Below are positions 15,747 to 23,080 of a DNA stretch of 24,305 nt, in pieces. This DNA comes from an uncultured Eubacteriales bacterium. GTDB taxonomy: Bacteria > Bacillota > Clostridia > Oscillospirales > CAG-272. The stretch spans positions 1 to 24,305 of the forward strand of contig URMC01000020.1 of NCBI GenBank assembly GCA_900548735.1, read 5' to 3'. The notes below the pieces were generated by a model, which was given only the letters and a program-made list of their open reading frames with translations, searched no databases and had not been told where the DNA came from. Each line of letters opens with the position of its first letter. The first letter of the stretch is position 1. Made by a program: the position numbers and the translations under genes.

Positions 15747-15776
15747 TTGACAGAAGCGCGGTTTTTGTGTTACAAT
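15747..15776 (+). promoter_or_regulatory. Sigma-A promoter of the metG-like gene
   Basis: TTGACA (15747-15752) and TACAAT (15771-15776) are separated by 18 bp. The predicted transcript start near 15783 almost coincides with an in-frame ATG at 15785, which argues for the downstream ATG at 15827 as the real start. Confidence 0.75.
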
Positions 15777-15796
15777 AATTTATTATGAAAGAAGTA

Positions 15797-15810
15797 CCGG
15801 AAATTTCCGG
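15797..15810. promoter_or_regulatory. Perfect 14-bp palindrome in metG-like leader
   Basis: CCGGAAATTTCCGG is a perfect palindrome about 15 nt into the predicted transcript and just before the ribosome site. It could be an operator. The leader is too short to hold a T-box or SAM riboswitch. Confidence 0.4.
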
Positions 15811-15826
15811 AAGAAAAGGAACGGAT

Positions 15827-17797
15827 ATGGAAAATACGGAAAAAGGACGCCCTGTTTTCCCCAAACGGGCGCTGATCACCGCGGGGATGCCTTATGGCAG
15901 CAAGGAACTTCATTTCGGTCATGTCGGCGGTGTGTTTGTGCACGCGGACGCCTTTGCGCGTTTTCTGCGCGACCGGATCGGCGCGGAAAATGTGATTTTC
16001 GTGTCGGGCACGGATTGCTACGGCTCCCCGATTGTGGAAAAATACAAAAGCCTTGTCGCGGAGGGCAAATTCAAAGGCTCCGTGAGGGACTTTGTGGCAA
16101 TGAACCACGAAAGTCAGGCGCGCACGCTGAAAGAATATGAAATCAGCACGTCGATTTTCGCGGCAAGCGGCCTCGGGGAGAGCGGCAGAATTCACACCGC
16201 TTACAGCGCGGAGTTTTTTGAAAAGCTGGCGGCAAGCGGCGCGCTGATGAAACTTTCCACCAAGCAGTTTTACGATGAAAAATTCGGCACCTTTCTCAAC
16301 GGGCGGCAGGTCACGGGCAGATGCCCCATTCAGGGGTGCAAATCCGAGGTCGGATATGCGGATGAATGCTCCCTCGGGCACCAGTATTTCCCGGAGGAAC
16401 TGATCGCCCCGGTCAGCACGCTTTCCGGCGAGCGCCCGGTGCTGCGCAATGTGGAAAACTGGTATTTTGACCTGGAGCGCTACCGCTCTTTCCTCCTTCA
16501 TATGATGGATGAAAAGGACGAAAAGGAAAACCTGCGCAAAACCACGTCGTTTGCCTGCCGGGAGTTTCTCAAAGACCCGGTCATTTACACCAAGAGCGAG
16601 TTTGAGGAAACCGCAAAAGAAAAACTGGCGGCGTTTACCTGCGGCTTTGAGGTGGACGAGGCTAAGGGCATGCTTCGCAGTCTCTTTGACAAGCTTGCCG
16701 ACCGTGAGGCGGCGTGCGAGATTCTTTCCGCAAACGGCATCCGCTTCCGTACCGGCAAAACACTCGTTCCCTTCCGCCTTTCCGGCAATATCGAGTGGGG
16801 CGTTCCCGTGCCGGAAAAAGACGGCGTAAAGGGGCTGACGTTCTGGGTCTGGCCGGAGTCGCTCTGGGCGCCGATCTCCTTTACCGAAACGTATCTGGAA
16901 AGCATCGGGCACGACAAAGAGGAGTGGAAAAACTGGTGGTGCGACGATGACGCAATCGTATACCAGTTTATCGGCGAGGACAACATTTACTTCTATCATC
17001 TTGCCGAAATGGCGATGTTTGAGGCAATCAACGAGAGCCACGGCTATGACAAAGCGTTCAGAATGCCGCGCATCATCGCCAACAAGCACCTGCTGTTTTT
17101 CGATAAGAAGGCAAGCAGCAGCGGCAAAATCAAGCCCCCGATGGCAGAGGAGCTGTTACAGCACTATTCCGCGGAGCAGTTGCGCGCACATTTTCTTGCC
17201 TTCGGGCTTGGCAACTCCAACGCGCCCTTCCAGCCGAAGCCCTATAACCCCAACGCAGGCGAAAAAGACCCCGACCCGGCGGTCAAGGAGTGGAACATCT
17301 TCACCAACCTGCTCAACCGGGCAACGAGAACCCTGTTCTACTCGTTCCAGAAGTTCAACGGCGGCAATCAGGTCATCCCGCGCGGTGAAGTCAGCGCCCC
17401 GGTGATGGAGGCGGCAAAAGAGGCGATTCTCAAAGTGGAAAACCATATGGCGGCGCAGAACTTCCATCTGGTGATCAACGCGTTGGAAGAATATTTCCGC
17501 CTGATCAACAAAGAGATTTCCGGCAGTTTCAAGGCGCTGGGCGAAACGCCCGATCAGGCGGCGTTTGAGCAAGCGGTGCGGGATGCCGTTCATATGGTGA
17601 AAACCGCCACTGTGCTGGCGCACCCCGTGGCGCCGGTCTCCACCGAGCACGTGATTGAGTTTATGAACCTGCCGAAAGAGACCTTCTCGTGGGATCACAT
17701 TTTTGAAACCGTGGACGCCCTGACGAAAGAGGGACACACTTTCAACGTATTGGAACCGAGAAGCGATTTCTACACCAAACCGGCATGGCAATATTAA
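15827..17797 (+). CDS. Methionyl-tRNA synthetase-like class I tRNA ligase
   Basis: The 656-residue class I synthetase is of the MetRS type. The HIGH-type signature is HFGH (29-32) within ITAGMPYGSKELHFGHVGG, followed by VSGTDCYGSP. A MetRS-style zinc knuckle has C166, C171, C181 and H185. The catalytic domain continues with WVWPESLWAPISF and QFIGEDNIYFYHL. The KMSKS loop is replaced by DKKASSSGKIKP (426-436), keeping the first Lys and the serines but with Ala for Met and Ser for the second Lys. The C-terminal anticodon-binding helical domain is present, but the Trbp/EMAP-like extension common in bacterial MetG of this length is absent. It may be the housekeeping enzyme or a divergent paralogue. 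I chose ATG 15827 with AAAAGGAAC upstream over ATG 15785. Confidence 0.85.
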   Translation: MENTEKGRPVFPKRALITAGMPYGSKELHFGHVGGVFVHADAFARFLRDRIGAENVIFVSGTDCYGSPIVEKYKSLVAEGKFKGSVRDFVAMNHESQARTLKEYEISTSIFAASGLGESGRIHTAYSAEFFEKLAASGALMKLSTKQFYDEKFGTFLNGRQVTGRCPIQGCKSEVGYADECSLGHQYFPEELIAPVSTLSGERPVLRNVENWYFDLERYRSFLLHMMDEKDEKENLRKTTSFACREFLKDPVIYTKSEFEETAKEKLAAFTCGFEVDEAKGMLRSLFDKLADREAACEILSANGIRFRTGKTLVPFRLSGNIEWGVPVPEKDGVKGLTFWVWPESLWAPISFTETYLESIGHDKEEWKNWWCDDDAIVYQFIGEDNIYFYHLAEMAMFEAINESHGYDKAFRMPRIIANKHLLFFDKKASSSGKIKPPMAEELLQHYSAEQLRAHFLAFGLGNSNAPFQPKPYNPNAGEKDPDPAVKEWNIFTNLLNRATRTLFYSFQKFNGGNQVIPRGEVSAPVMEAAKEAILKVENHMAAQNFHLVINALEEYFRLINKEISGSFKALGETPDQAAFEQAVRDAVHMVKTATVLAHPVAPVSTEHVIEFMNLPKETFSWDHIFETVDALTKEGHTFNVLEPRSDFYTKPAWQY

Positions 17798-17800
17798 AAT

Positions 17801-17841
17801 AAAAAAGCCCGCAGCCCCCCGCACTGGCGGGGGGCTGCGGG
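17801..17841 (-). terminator. Strong hairpin with U-tract on the minus strand
   Basis: CCCGCAGCCCCCCGC (17808-17822) pairs perfectly with GCGGGGGGCTGCGGG (17827-17841). The A-run at 17801-17806 gives a U-tract only for minus-strand transcripts. On the plus strand it would still form a stable hairpin just after the metG-like stop but without a U-tract. No minus-strand gene ends directly beside it. Confidence 0.7.
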
Positions 17842-17921
17842 TCGTCTGCGGCGGCTTGCAGAGTCAGTCCGGCACACACCAAAAGTTTGGCGTGTACCGT
17901 GTAAAAATTTTTAGGGGATTT

Positions 17922-17955
17922 AAAGGGGGCTTTTTAAAAAGCCCCCTTTTCCTTT
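17922..17955 (+). terminator. Terminator downstream of the metG-like gene
   Basis: AAAGGGGGCTTTTT (17922-17935) pairs with AAAAAGCCCCCTTT (17936-17949) in a perfect 28-bp palindrome, followed by TCCTTTT. It is about 125 nt beyond the metG-like stop. The intervening 17843-17921 holds no gene that I can see. Confidence 0.8.
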
Positions 17956-18028
17956 TGGCGTTTCTTTTTGATGGCTTTTTCTTTGAGAGAGCGGGTATGA
18001 AATTTGATGGTGGAATGAAAAGAGGTTC

Positions 18029-18330
18029 TTTACGTCAGGGCGGGCGACCAATGGTCGCCCCTACAAAAGTTGGGCGGGTGCACCCAAAGCGCCGCGTCAG
18101 CCTGAAAGCCGCCGTTGAAGACGGTGTCCGCAAGGTGCCGACCATTGGTCGCCCCTGTGGAAAGTGCTTCCCGCAGTGTTTGCCCAAACCCAAAAGGCTC
18201 CCCCCAGTAAAGGGAGCTGGCGCGTGAGCGCCTGAGGAATTGTAAAAATGTGGAGTTTGCAGGAAAGGAAAAAAGATAGTTTATGTCAGGCACAACCCCT
18301 CCGCCGCGCTTCGCGCGGCACCCGCATGAG
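18029..18330. repeat. Mosaic of palindromic intergenic repeats (copy 2)
   Basis: It opens with TTTACGTCAGGGCGGG, one base different from the flank of copy 1. Then come GGGCGACC-AAT-GGTCGCCC (18042-18060), a second variant around GACCATTGGTC (18140-18150), and the 42-bp unit (18196-18237) that is the reverse complement of 274-315 with only a few differences. A GC-rich GCCGCGCTTCGCGCGGC hairpin (about 18303-18319) abuts the truncated yjbR. The interval from 17956 to 18285 has no convincing gene; open frames across it are made of repeat sequence. Confidence 0.8.
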
Positions 18331-18453
18331 AAGCGCATACCACTTGCGGTTGTCCCGATGGCGCAACACCGCCGCTTCCAAATTCTCAAACGGATAGTCG
18401 GGGGCAACGCCGTACTGTTCCAGGCTCCACTGCAAAAACTGCTCTTTTTTCAT
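18286..18453 (-). pseudogene. Truncated YjbR/MmcQ family protein
   Basis: The 55-codon frame begins MKKEQFLQWSLEQYGVAPDY, then PFENLEAAVLRHRDNRKWYA and LLMRV. This is the N-terminus of the YjbR/MmcQ family (DUF419, CyaY-like fold), whose members usually have about 110-120 residues. After LMRV the frame runs into the repeat mosaic (PREARRRGCA, then stop), so the C-terminal half is gone. The ATG lies 4 nt after the TGA of the upstream C_GCAxxG_C_C gene, indicating a formerly coupled operon. A short stable product is possible but unlikely. Confidence 0.8.
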
Positions 18454-18457
18454 ACCG

Positions 18458-18928
18458 TCACACTTTCGCCGGGGGCGGGTTTTCGCGGATAAAATCGTCC
18501 ATCAGCTCCGCCGCCGTTTCAATAGTGGCAAGGCAGGGGCGGGTTTTGTAATACGCCTCGGTGCGTGCATCCGGCACGGGAGTGGTGCCGATTTTGGCAA
18601 CACGGTTTTGCAACAGTTCCCGGCAGATGATAGTGCCGTACTTTTCCCGAAACCGGTTGCACAGCGCCTGCTCTTTTGCGTAAATCTCCGCTTTTTTGTG
18701 CTGGTCGGCAATGTCGTCATAGCCATAGAGGGCTCCCAGCACCAGCGTCATCCCCGATACCGCGCCGCAAACCTCCCGCTGGCGGGCAAAACCGCCGCCA
18801 AAAGCGGCGGCAAGGCGGCACGCTTCGCTCTCGGTCATCCCGGTCACATCCGAAAAGGCGGCAAACACCGCCTGCGCGCAGTTTGCCCCTTTCAAAAACA
18901 ATTCCCGCGCTTTTTGTGCGTGATTCAT
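18458..18928 (-). CDS. C_GCAxxG_C_C family protein (putative redox protein)
   Basis: The 156-residue protein starts MNHAQKARELFLKGANCAQA, continues FGGGFARQREVCGAVSGMTL, and has later Cys residues in ALCNRF, TIICRELL and KTRPCL. This spacing defines the C_GCAxxG_C_C family, presumed redox or metal-binding, of unknown biochemical role. I chose ATG 18928 because it matches the usual family N-terminus; the longer open frame begins with a TTG at 18991 and adds an unlike leader. No strong ribosome site is visible (CAGGGCG upstream). It sits between the methyltransferase-fold gene (84 nt upstream) and the truncated yjbR. Confidence 0.87.
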   Translation of the reverse strand: MNHAQKARELFLKGANCAQAVFAAFSDVTGMTESEACRLAAAFGGGFARQREVCGAVSGMTLVLGALYGYDDIADQHKKAEIYAKEQALCNRFREKYGTIICRELLQNRVAKIGTTPVPDARTEAYYKTRPCLATIETAAELMDDFIRENPPPAKV

Positions 18929-19012
18929 ACCGACGCCCTGCTTTCCAAAATTCAGATTTGCTTTTTCAAGTTTTGTATTAAAATATTCCAATTTTATAAA
19001 ACCGTTTTCAAA

Positions 19013-19933
19013 TTACCAGAGTTCCGGGTTCAAATAGCAACGAATCGTGTCCTCCAACCAGTATTCAAACTGCGCACCGGGGCACTTTGACTCATAGGCT
19101 TTCATTTTCAGATACAGGTCTTTGCCGTCGCCCGCGTCGTGCCAGATGTCGGTATATACAAAATCAAACGCCCCCGCCATTTCGGTTTCGGCAAAGTCAA
19201 ATGCGTCACGGCAGACGAAACGCAGTTTTTCCCGATGCGGGAACCGCGGCAAAATCCATTTGCGGAACAGTGCAATCACTTCCCCGCTCACGTCTACCAC
19301 CGTGACTGACTCCACATTTTCTTTTTGCGAAGCGTGATAGGCAAAATACCCCAGCCCCAGACCAAAGGTCAGCACCCGCCCGTGCGCGGCGGCAATCGCT
19401 TTTTTATGGGTGGTAATCTCATTGGGTTGCAGGGTCATCCATTCCCTGCTGTTTTCAAACACGGCGGGGTAGGTATACTTCTCCCGGAAAAAGCCGATCT
19501 GCGGGAGCATCCGCCCATCCTGTGTGAGTTTGAAATCGCGAAAAACAAACGCCTCCATCGGGGCAAATTCGCCCCGGGCAAAGCGCCAGCGACCGTTGGT
19601 CGCCTCCACAACTCCGACGTCGCGGAAATAGGGGTCGCCCCGGTATTCCGCCGCGTTCAACTCATAAATCGCGGGGCGCAACCAATGCTCATAAAATACG
19701 CGATCCCGCCCACCGGGGTCATACCCCGCGATGGCGGCAACATATTCCGCATATGCATCGGCAAGAGAAATATGGCATTCTTTTGCCAGTTCCTCTGCCA
19801 TTTTCGCGGTAATCGCGCGGGGGTAAAGCTCCAGATACAGCCCCATCAGGCGCACCAGCTGATTGTTATAGCACCGCACAGTGTCGGCAGGAAGCCCCGC
19901 GATGCTTCCGATCTCATTATCAAGGATACCCAT
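19013..19933 (-). CDS. Spermidine-synthase/SAM-methyltransferase-fold protein
   Basis: The 306-residue product has a helical N-terminal half of about 110 residues that I do not recognise, followed by a Rossmann methyltransferase core. Motif I is VLTFGLGLGYFAYHAS (about 187-202), the acidic ribose-binding residue is D214 in VTVVDVS, and motif IV-like DFVYTDIWHD lies at 257-266. This resembles spermidine-synthase-like proteins, but the aminopropyl-transferase signature is not evident and substrate residues cannot be assigned. AAAGGAG lies 7-8 nt before the ATG. The gene starts about 40 nt after the tRNA terminator, so it needs its own weak promoter or readthrough. Confidence 0.8.
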   Translation of the reverse strand: MGILDNEIGSIAGLPADTVRCYNNQLVRLMGLYLELYPRAITAKMAEELAKECHISLADAYAEYVAAIAGYDPGGRDRVFYEHWLRPAIYELNAAEYRGDPYFRDVGVVEATNGRWRFARGEFAPMEAFVFRDFKLTQDGRMLPQIGFFREKYTYPAVFENSREWMTLQPNEITTHKKAIAAAHGRVLTFGLGLGYFAYHASQKENVESVTVVDVSGEVIALFRKWILPRFPHREKLRFVCRDAFDFAETEMAGAFDFVYTDIWHDAGDGKDLYLKMKAYESKCPGAQFEYWLEDTIRCYLNPELW

Positions 19934-19974
19934 CCCGCGCTCCTTTCCTTGTTATGAAAAGACGGATTGATACG

Positions 19975-20001
19975 AAAAAAGCACTTGCCATGCAAGTGCT
20001 T
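19975..20001 (-). terminator. Terminator of the tRNA operon
   Basis: On the minus strand, AAGCACTTGC, loop ATG and GCAAGTGCTT form a perfect 10-bp stem followed by TTTTTT, immediately after the tRNA-His CCA end. Confidence 0.93.
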
Positions 20002-20007
20002 TTCAAG

Positions 20008-20085
20008 TGGGGTGGGTGATGGGTCTCGAACCCACGACCTCCAGGGCCACAACCTGGCGCTCTAACCAACTGAGCTACACTCACC
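20008..20085 (-). tRNA. tRNA-His (GTG)
   Basis: A full cloverleaf can be read on the minus strand. The anticodon arm is CCAGG-TTGTGGC-CCTGG with anticodon GTG. G at -1 (20085) pairs with C73, as expected for tRNA-His, and CCA is encoded (20010-20008). The acceptor stem has one A4-C69 mismatch (GTGAGTG against CACCCAC). It is third in a Gly-Arg-His operon. Confidence 0.96.
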
Positions 20086-20103
20086 ATATGAAAATTTCGG
20101 AAA

Positions 20104-20180
20104 TGGCGCGCCTTGGGGGATTCGAACCCTCGACCTACCGCTTAGAAGGCGGTTGCTCTATCCAACTGAGCTAAAGGCGC
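20104..20180 (-). tRNA. tRNA-Arg (TCT)
   Basis: The minus-strand cloverleaf has acceptor GCGCCTT/AAGGCGC, anticodon arm ACCGC-CTTCTAA-GCGGT with anticodon TCT, discriminator G, and encoded CCA (20106-20104). Confidence 0.97.
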
Positions 20181-20185
20181 ACGAT

Positions 20186-20259
<74 letters not shown>

Positions 20260-20287
20260 CTATCGCCTATTCCGAAACCGCTTTCCT

Positions 20288-20316
20288 ATCATATCACAAA
20301 AGGCGGGGCTTGTCAA
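20288..20316 (-). promoter_or_regulatory. Sigma-A promoter of the tRNA operon
   Basis: On the minus strand, TTGACA (20316-20311), a 17-bp spacer and TATGAT (20293-20288), about 20 nt before mature tRNA-Gly. Confidence 0.85.
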
Positions 20317-20366
20317 GGGCATTTTCAAATTTTTTCGCGCTTTCCCGCGAAGATGGAAGAAAGACC

Positions 20367-20395
20367 TTGTCAGGCGGGGCGGTTTGTGGTACAAT
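20367..20395 (+). promoter_or_regulatory. Sigma-A promoter of yqeG
   Basis: TTGTCA (20367-20372), a 17-bp spacer and TACAAT (20390-20395), with a leader of about 60 nt to the yqeG ATG. It is divergent from the tRNA promoter. Confidence 0.7.
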
Positions 20396-20459
20396 AAGAT
20401 CATCGCCGCGTGCCGGCACAACGGCAAGGCACGCAAAACAAACAGAGGAGGAAGCCGCC

Positions 20460-21035
20460 ATGTCCCTTTTCGCGCCTGACGCAACTTTTACCTGCTACCG
20501 CGATGTCACCGCCGAGTGGCTTCTCGCGGCGGGCGTGCGCGTATTGCTGCTGGATATTGACAACACGCTGGCGCCCTATGAGCAACCCGACCCCGACAGC
20601 GAAACTATCGCGTGGCTGAACGGGCTCTCGGCGGCGGGCATTACCGCGGCGTTTCTTTCCAATAATCACGGGGAGCGGGTGGAGCGATTCAACCGGGAGC
20701 TGGGGCTACCGGTGCGGTGCGGGGCAAAAAAGCCGTTGCCGCGCAACGCCAAAAAACTTCTGCGGGCGCTGGGAGCGGACAGGAAAAGCGCCGCGCTTCT
20801 CGGCGATCAGATTTTTACCGATGTGCTGTGCGCGCACCTCTCGGGCATCCGCGCATTCCTGGTGCCCCCGATCAAGGATCGCACCGACCGCGGCACGCGC
20901 TTCAAGCGGCAGATGGAAAAAGGAATTTTAAAGCGATATTACAAAAAGCACCCCACCGCGCCCGACGTGCGGGAGCTCAGCCCACTGCGGGCGGAATTTG
21001 AACGGCGATATGCCGGAGAGGAAACCAAAAAATGA
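20460..21035 (+). CDS. yqeG: YqeG family HAD IIIA-type phosphatase
   Basis: The 191-residue HAD-superfamily protein has motif I LLLDIDNTLAPYE (nucleophile D32, acid D34), motif II FLSNNHGERV, the conserved Lys in GAKKPLPRNAKK, and motif IV LLGDQIFTDV. The short cap-less layout and C-terminal basic region (RGTRFKRQMEKGILKRYYKK) match YqeG, a broadly conserved Firmicutes protein often linked to the yqeH ribosome-assembly region; that locus is not seen here. I chose ATG 20460 with AGAGGAGG upstream; the open frame extends further left but would cross the tRNA promoter region. The stop overlaps the next start (ATGA), so the two genes are coupled. Confidence 0.92.
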   Translation: MSLFAPDATFTCYRDVTAEWLLAAGVRVLLLDIDNTLAPYEQPDPDSETIAWLNGLSAAGITAAFLSNNHGERVERFNRELGLPVRCGAKKPLPRNAKKLLRALGADRKSAALLGDQIFTDVLCAHLSGIRAFLVPPIKDRTDRGTRFKRQMEKGILKRYYKKHPTAPDVRELSPLRAEFERRYAGEETKK

Positions 21036-21886
21036 GAAACACAGCGATATTCGGCCCCGGAGGCAACAGCCGGAGTTTTTACGAAAGCGGGCACAAAACA
21101 ACGGTAGAGGCACCGGATTTCGTGCGCTCGCTGGGGCTTGGCGCCTATGAATTTGAAGCCGGAAACGGCATCACGGCAGGGGAAACCACGCTCCGCAAGA
21201 TCGGAGACGCCGCGCGCGCGGCGGGGGTGGAGTTATCGCTCCACGCGCCGTACTATATCTCGCTGTCGGGCACCGACCCCGAAAAGCGCCTGAAAAGCGT
21301 GGAGTATATTCAGAAATCGCTCGCCGCGGCGGAACTGCTTGGTGCCGACCTGATTGTGATTCACTGCGGCAGTGCGGGCAAGATCTCCAGCGAGGAGGCA
21401 ATGCGTGTTTCTGCCGACACCCTGCTAAATACGCTGGAAGCCGTGGGCGATACCAAAATCAAACTGGGGATTGAAACGATGGGCAAGCGCAACCAGTTGG
21501 GCACGCTGGAGGAAGTACTGACGCTCTGCCGCATGGATCCCCGGTTTGCCCCGGTAGTAGATTTCGGGCATCTGAACGCGCGGGAGTGCGGCGGGCTTTT
21601 CCCGGATGCGGACGCTTATCGCCGCGTGTTTGACGCGGTTGCAAACGCCCTTGACGAAAACACGGCAAAATATATGCACTGTCATTTTTCCAAAATCGAA
21701 TTTACCAGCGCCGGCGAAAAGCGGCACCTGACCTTTGCCGACACGGTATACGGCCCCGAATTTGAGCCGCTTGCCGAAGCGCTGGCAAAGGACGGGCTGT
21801 GCCCGCGCATCATTTCGGAGTCCGCCGGGACGCAGAGTGAGGACGCGCTGGCAATGCAGAACGCCTATCGCAAATTTTTGAATTAA
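21032..21886 (+). CDS. Endonuclease IV-like TIM-barrel protein (AP endonuclease family 2)
   Basis: The 284-residue product fits the xylose-isomerase-like/endonuclease IV barrel. Likely metal ligands are His in LSLHAPYYI, His in LIVIHCGSAG, Glu in LGIETMG, Asp and His in PVVDFGHLNAR, His in MHCHFSKIEF, and Glu in IISESAG. These match the Zn-binding pattern of Nfo-type enzymes, which cleave DNA at abasic sites, and the length is typical. Some classical Nfo signatures, such as the Gly-rich GSGLG segment, are not visible, so a related sugar isomerase or epimerase is possible. It is translationally coupled to yqeG. Confidence 0.83.
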   Translation: MRNTAIFGPGGNSRSFYESGHKTTVEAPDFVRSLGLGAYEFEAGNGITAGETTLRKIGDAARAAGVELSLHAPYYISLSGTDPEKRLKSVEYIQKSLAAAELLGADLIVIHCGSAGKISSEEAMRVSADTLLNTLEAVGDTKIKLGIETMGKRNQLGTLEEVLTLCRMDPRFAPVVDFGHLNARECGGLFPDADAYRRVFDAVANALDENTAKYMHCHFSKIEFTSAGEKRHLTFADTVYGPEFEPLAEALAKDGLCPRIISESAGTQSEDALAMQNAYRKFLN

Positions 21887-21901
21887 CCCCCATACGGTAT
21901 G

Positions 21902-21941
21902 AAAAAAACGGCTGTTAAAAACCCGATGTTTTTAACAGCCG
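21902..21941 (-). terminator. Minus-directed terminator
   Basis: CGGCTGTTAAAAAC (21909-21922) pairs with GTTTTTAACAGCCG (21928-21941). Seven A residues at 21902-21908 form a U-tract for minus-strand transcripts. It stops leftward transcription towards the TIM-barrel gene. Confidence 0.8.
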
Positions 21942-21944
21942 CTC

Positions 21945-21974
21945 AAAAATGCCGGTCAGGAGCCCGGCATTTTT
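21945..21974. terminator. Bidirectional terminator
   Basis: AAAAATGCCGG (21945-21955) and CCGGCATTTTT (21964-21974) form an 11-bp stem with an 8-nt loop and U-rich ends on both strands. It ends the yqeG operon. Its right arm can also pair with AATGCCGG at 22061-22068. Confidence 0.82.
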
Positions 21975-21983
21975 GATGCGATC

Positions 21984-22062
21984 TTGGTCGTTTTTGCCCC
22001 CGATGTCTTATTTTCTTCGATTTTGGGGTGGCAAAACGGCGGCTTTCTGCCGCCGAGACCAA
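21984..22062 (+). other. Possible three-way-junction RNA structure
   Basis: TTGGTC (21984-21989) pairs with GACCAA (22057-22062). Inside are two adjacent arms: GTTTTTGCC (21990-21998) with GGCAAAAC (22030-22037), extendable by CCC with GGGG, and GGCGGC-TTTCT-GCCGCC (22038-22054). The nesting is exact and there is no open reading frame, but the region lies between convergent genes and the strand of action is unknown. It could be an uncharacterised small RNA or a decayed repeat. Confidence 0.35.
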
Positions 22063-22070
22063 TGCCGGCG

Positions 22071-22114
22071 GTGTGTTAAAAAACTCAAAATGAGTTTTTT
22101 AACACACCCTTTTT
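22071..22114 (+). terminator. Large perfect hairpin with U-tract
   Basis: A 17-bp perfect stem, 22071-22087 (GTGTGTTAAAAAACTCA) with 22091-22107, and an AAA loop are followed by CCTTTTT. It lies directly before the end of the convergent membrane-protein gene and may end a transcript that begins in the preceding structured region. Confidence 0.75.
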
Positions 22115-22123
22115 AATTTGGAT

Positions 22124-23050
22124 TTAAAAGATACCGGGGAGGAGGTGAGAGATGAGAAGCCCCGTCGCAAAGGATGCGGCGTTTGCCACCAGCGCGTACA
22201 GCACATAGAACCGGCGCTTGCGGGGTTCGCTGTCAAATTTCCGCAACCATATGGCGTATACCACCGCTTCCGCCGCGAAAATCAGCAATTCCATCAAGAT
22301 ATACCACACCACAAACGCAGCCTGCCCCGAATGATAGTTGATCACGTTCAGAAGGACATTCAGCGCAATCTGCGTAACGGTGTTGACAACAAGCAATAAA
22401 AGCACCGCCTTTTTGCCGAAAAAGCCGAACAGAAACGCCACGCCCATTTCAATCACGATGGTGATCAGAATTCTGGCAAAGAGGGAGAGCAGTTCCTGCC
22501 GCCATTCATAACTCCGGTATGCGTCAATGCGTGCGTCCGTGCTGTTTTCCCGATCATACTCCACGGAGCCGAATTCGGCACCGGACATATCCACGGTATA
22601 ATAGGTATCAAAAGCGTAACGCTCACAGATTCCGCTGACGGCAAAACGTCCGCTTTCCGGGTAATAGAGCAGAATTTTGAAGCGTTGCGGCGGGTAGTAC
22701 GTCCACGCGATCTCCCCGGTTTCACTGACTTTGGAAACGGCAGTCTGCAAAAAGTAATACCCGTCGGCGTCCCGATAGTCTACAAAGGCTTTCCAGATGT
22801 CATATTCCAGCGGGCAGCTGGGGTTGGCGGTGCTGCCTTTATAATAGGCGGTGTCCTCATTTCCGTCCCACACGGACGCGGGACCTGTGGAGGGAGTGGA
22901 GGAAAGCAGCGTGCCGTAGCAGAGTTCCTCTCCCATGTTCCGGAAGCGCACCCGCACCGAGGGCTTGGGACCCATATCCGCCGAAACGGAAATCGGCAGG
23001 GCGGCAATCAGGCAAAGGGCGCATAAAAGAAAAACCAGTTTTCGTTTCAT
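22124..23050 (-). CDS. Secreted/membrane protein of unknown function
   Basis: The 308-residue protein has a signal peptide (MKRKLVFLLCALCLIAALPI, cut near VSADMG). An extracellular domain of about 170 residues starts DMGPKPSVRVRF and includes CYGTLLSSTPSTGPASVWDG, EIAWTYYPPQRFKILLYYPE and ERYAFDTYYTVDMSG. About four membrane helices follow (LLSLFARILITIVIEMGVAF onward to SFATGLLISHLL). I recognise this layout, notably the ADMGPKPS start, from unnamed Clostridia proteins but know no function. I chose ATG 23050 with GGAAAGGAG before it; the longer open frame adds an unlike 34-residue leader that crosses the promoter. The gene is monocistronic. Confidence 0.85.
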   Translation of the reverse strand: MKRKLVFLLCALCLIAALPISVSADMGPKPSVRVRFRNMGEELCYGTLLSSTPSTGPASVWDGNEDTAYYKGSTANPSCPLEYDIWKAFVDYRDADGYYFLQTAVSKVSETGEIAWTYYPPQRFKILLYYPESGRFAVSGICERYAFDTYYTVDMSGAEFGSVEYDRENSTDARIDAYRSYEWRQELLSLFARILITIVIEMGVAFLFGFFGKKAVLLLLVVNTVTQIALNVLLNVINYHSGQAAFVVWYILMELLIFAAEAVVYAIWLRKFDSEPRKRRFYVLYALVANAASFATGLLISHLLPGIF

Positions 23051-23080
23051 TGTTTCTCTCCTTTCCGGTGGTCTGATTTT

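Noticed and set aside
15777..15826. T-box or SAM riboswitch ahead of the metG-like gene.
   Set aside because: The leader is only about 45 nt and contains just a 14-bp palindrome; no T-box motif is present.
15770..17089. A 439-codon minus-strand frame opposite the metG-like gene.
   Set aside because: It is a shadow of a gene with HFGH, zinc-knuckle and KASSS motifs.
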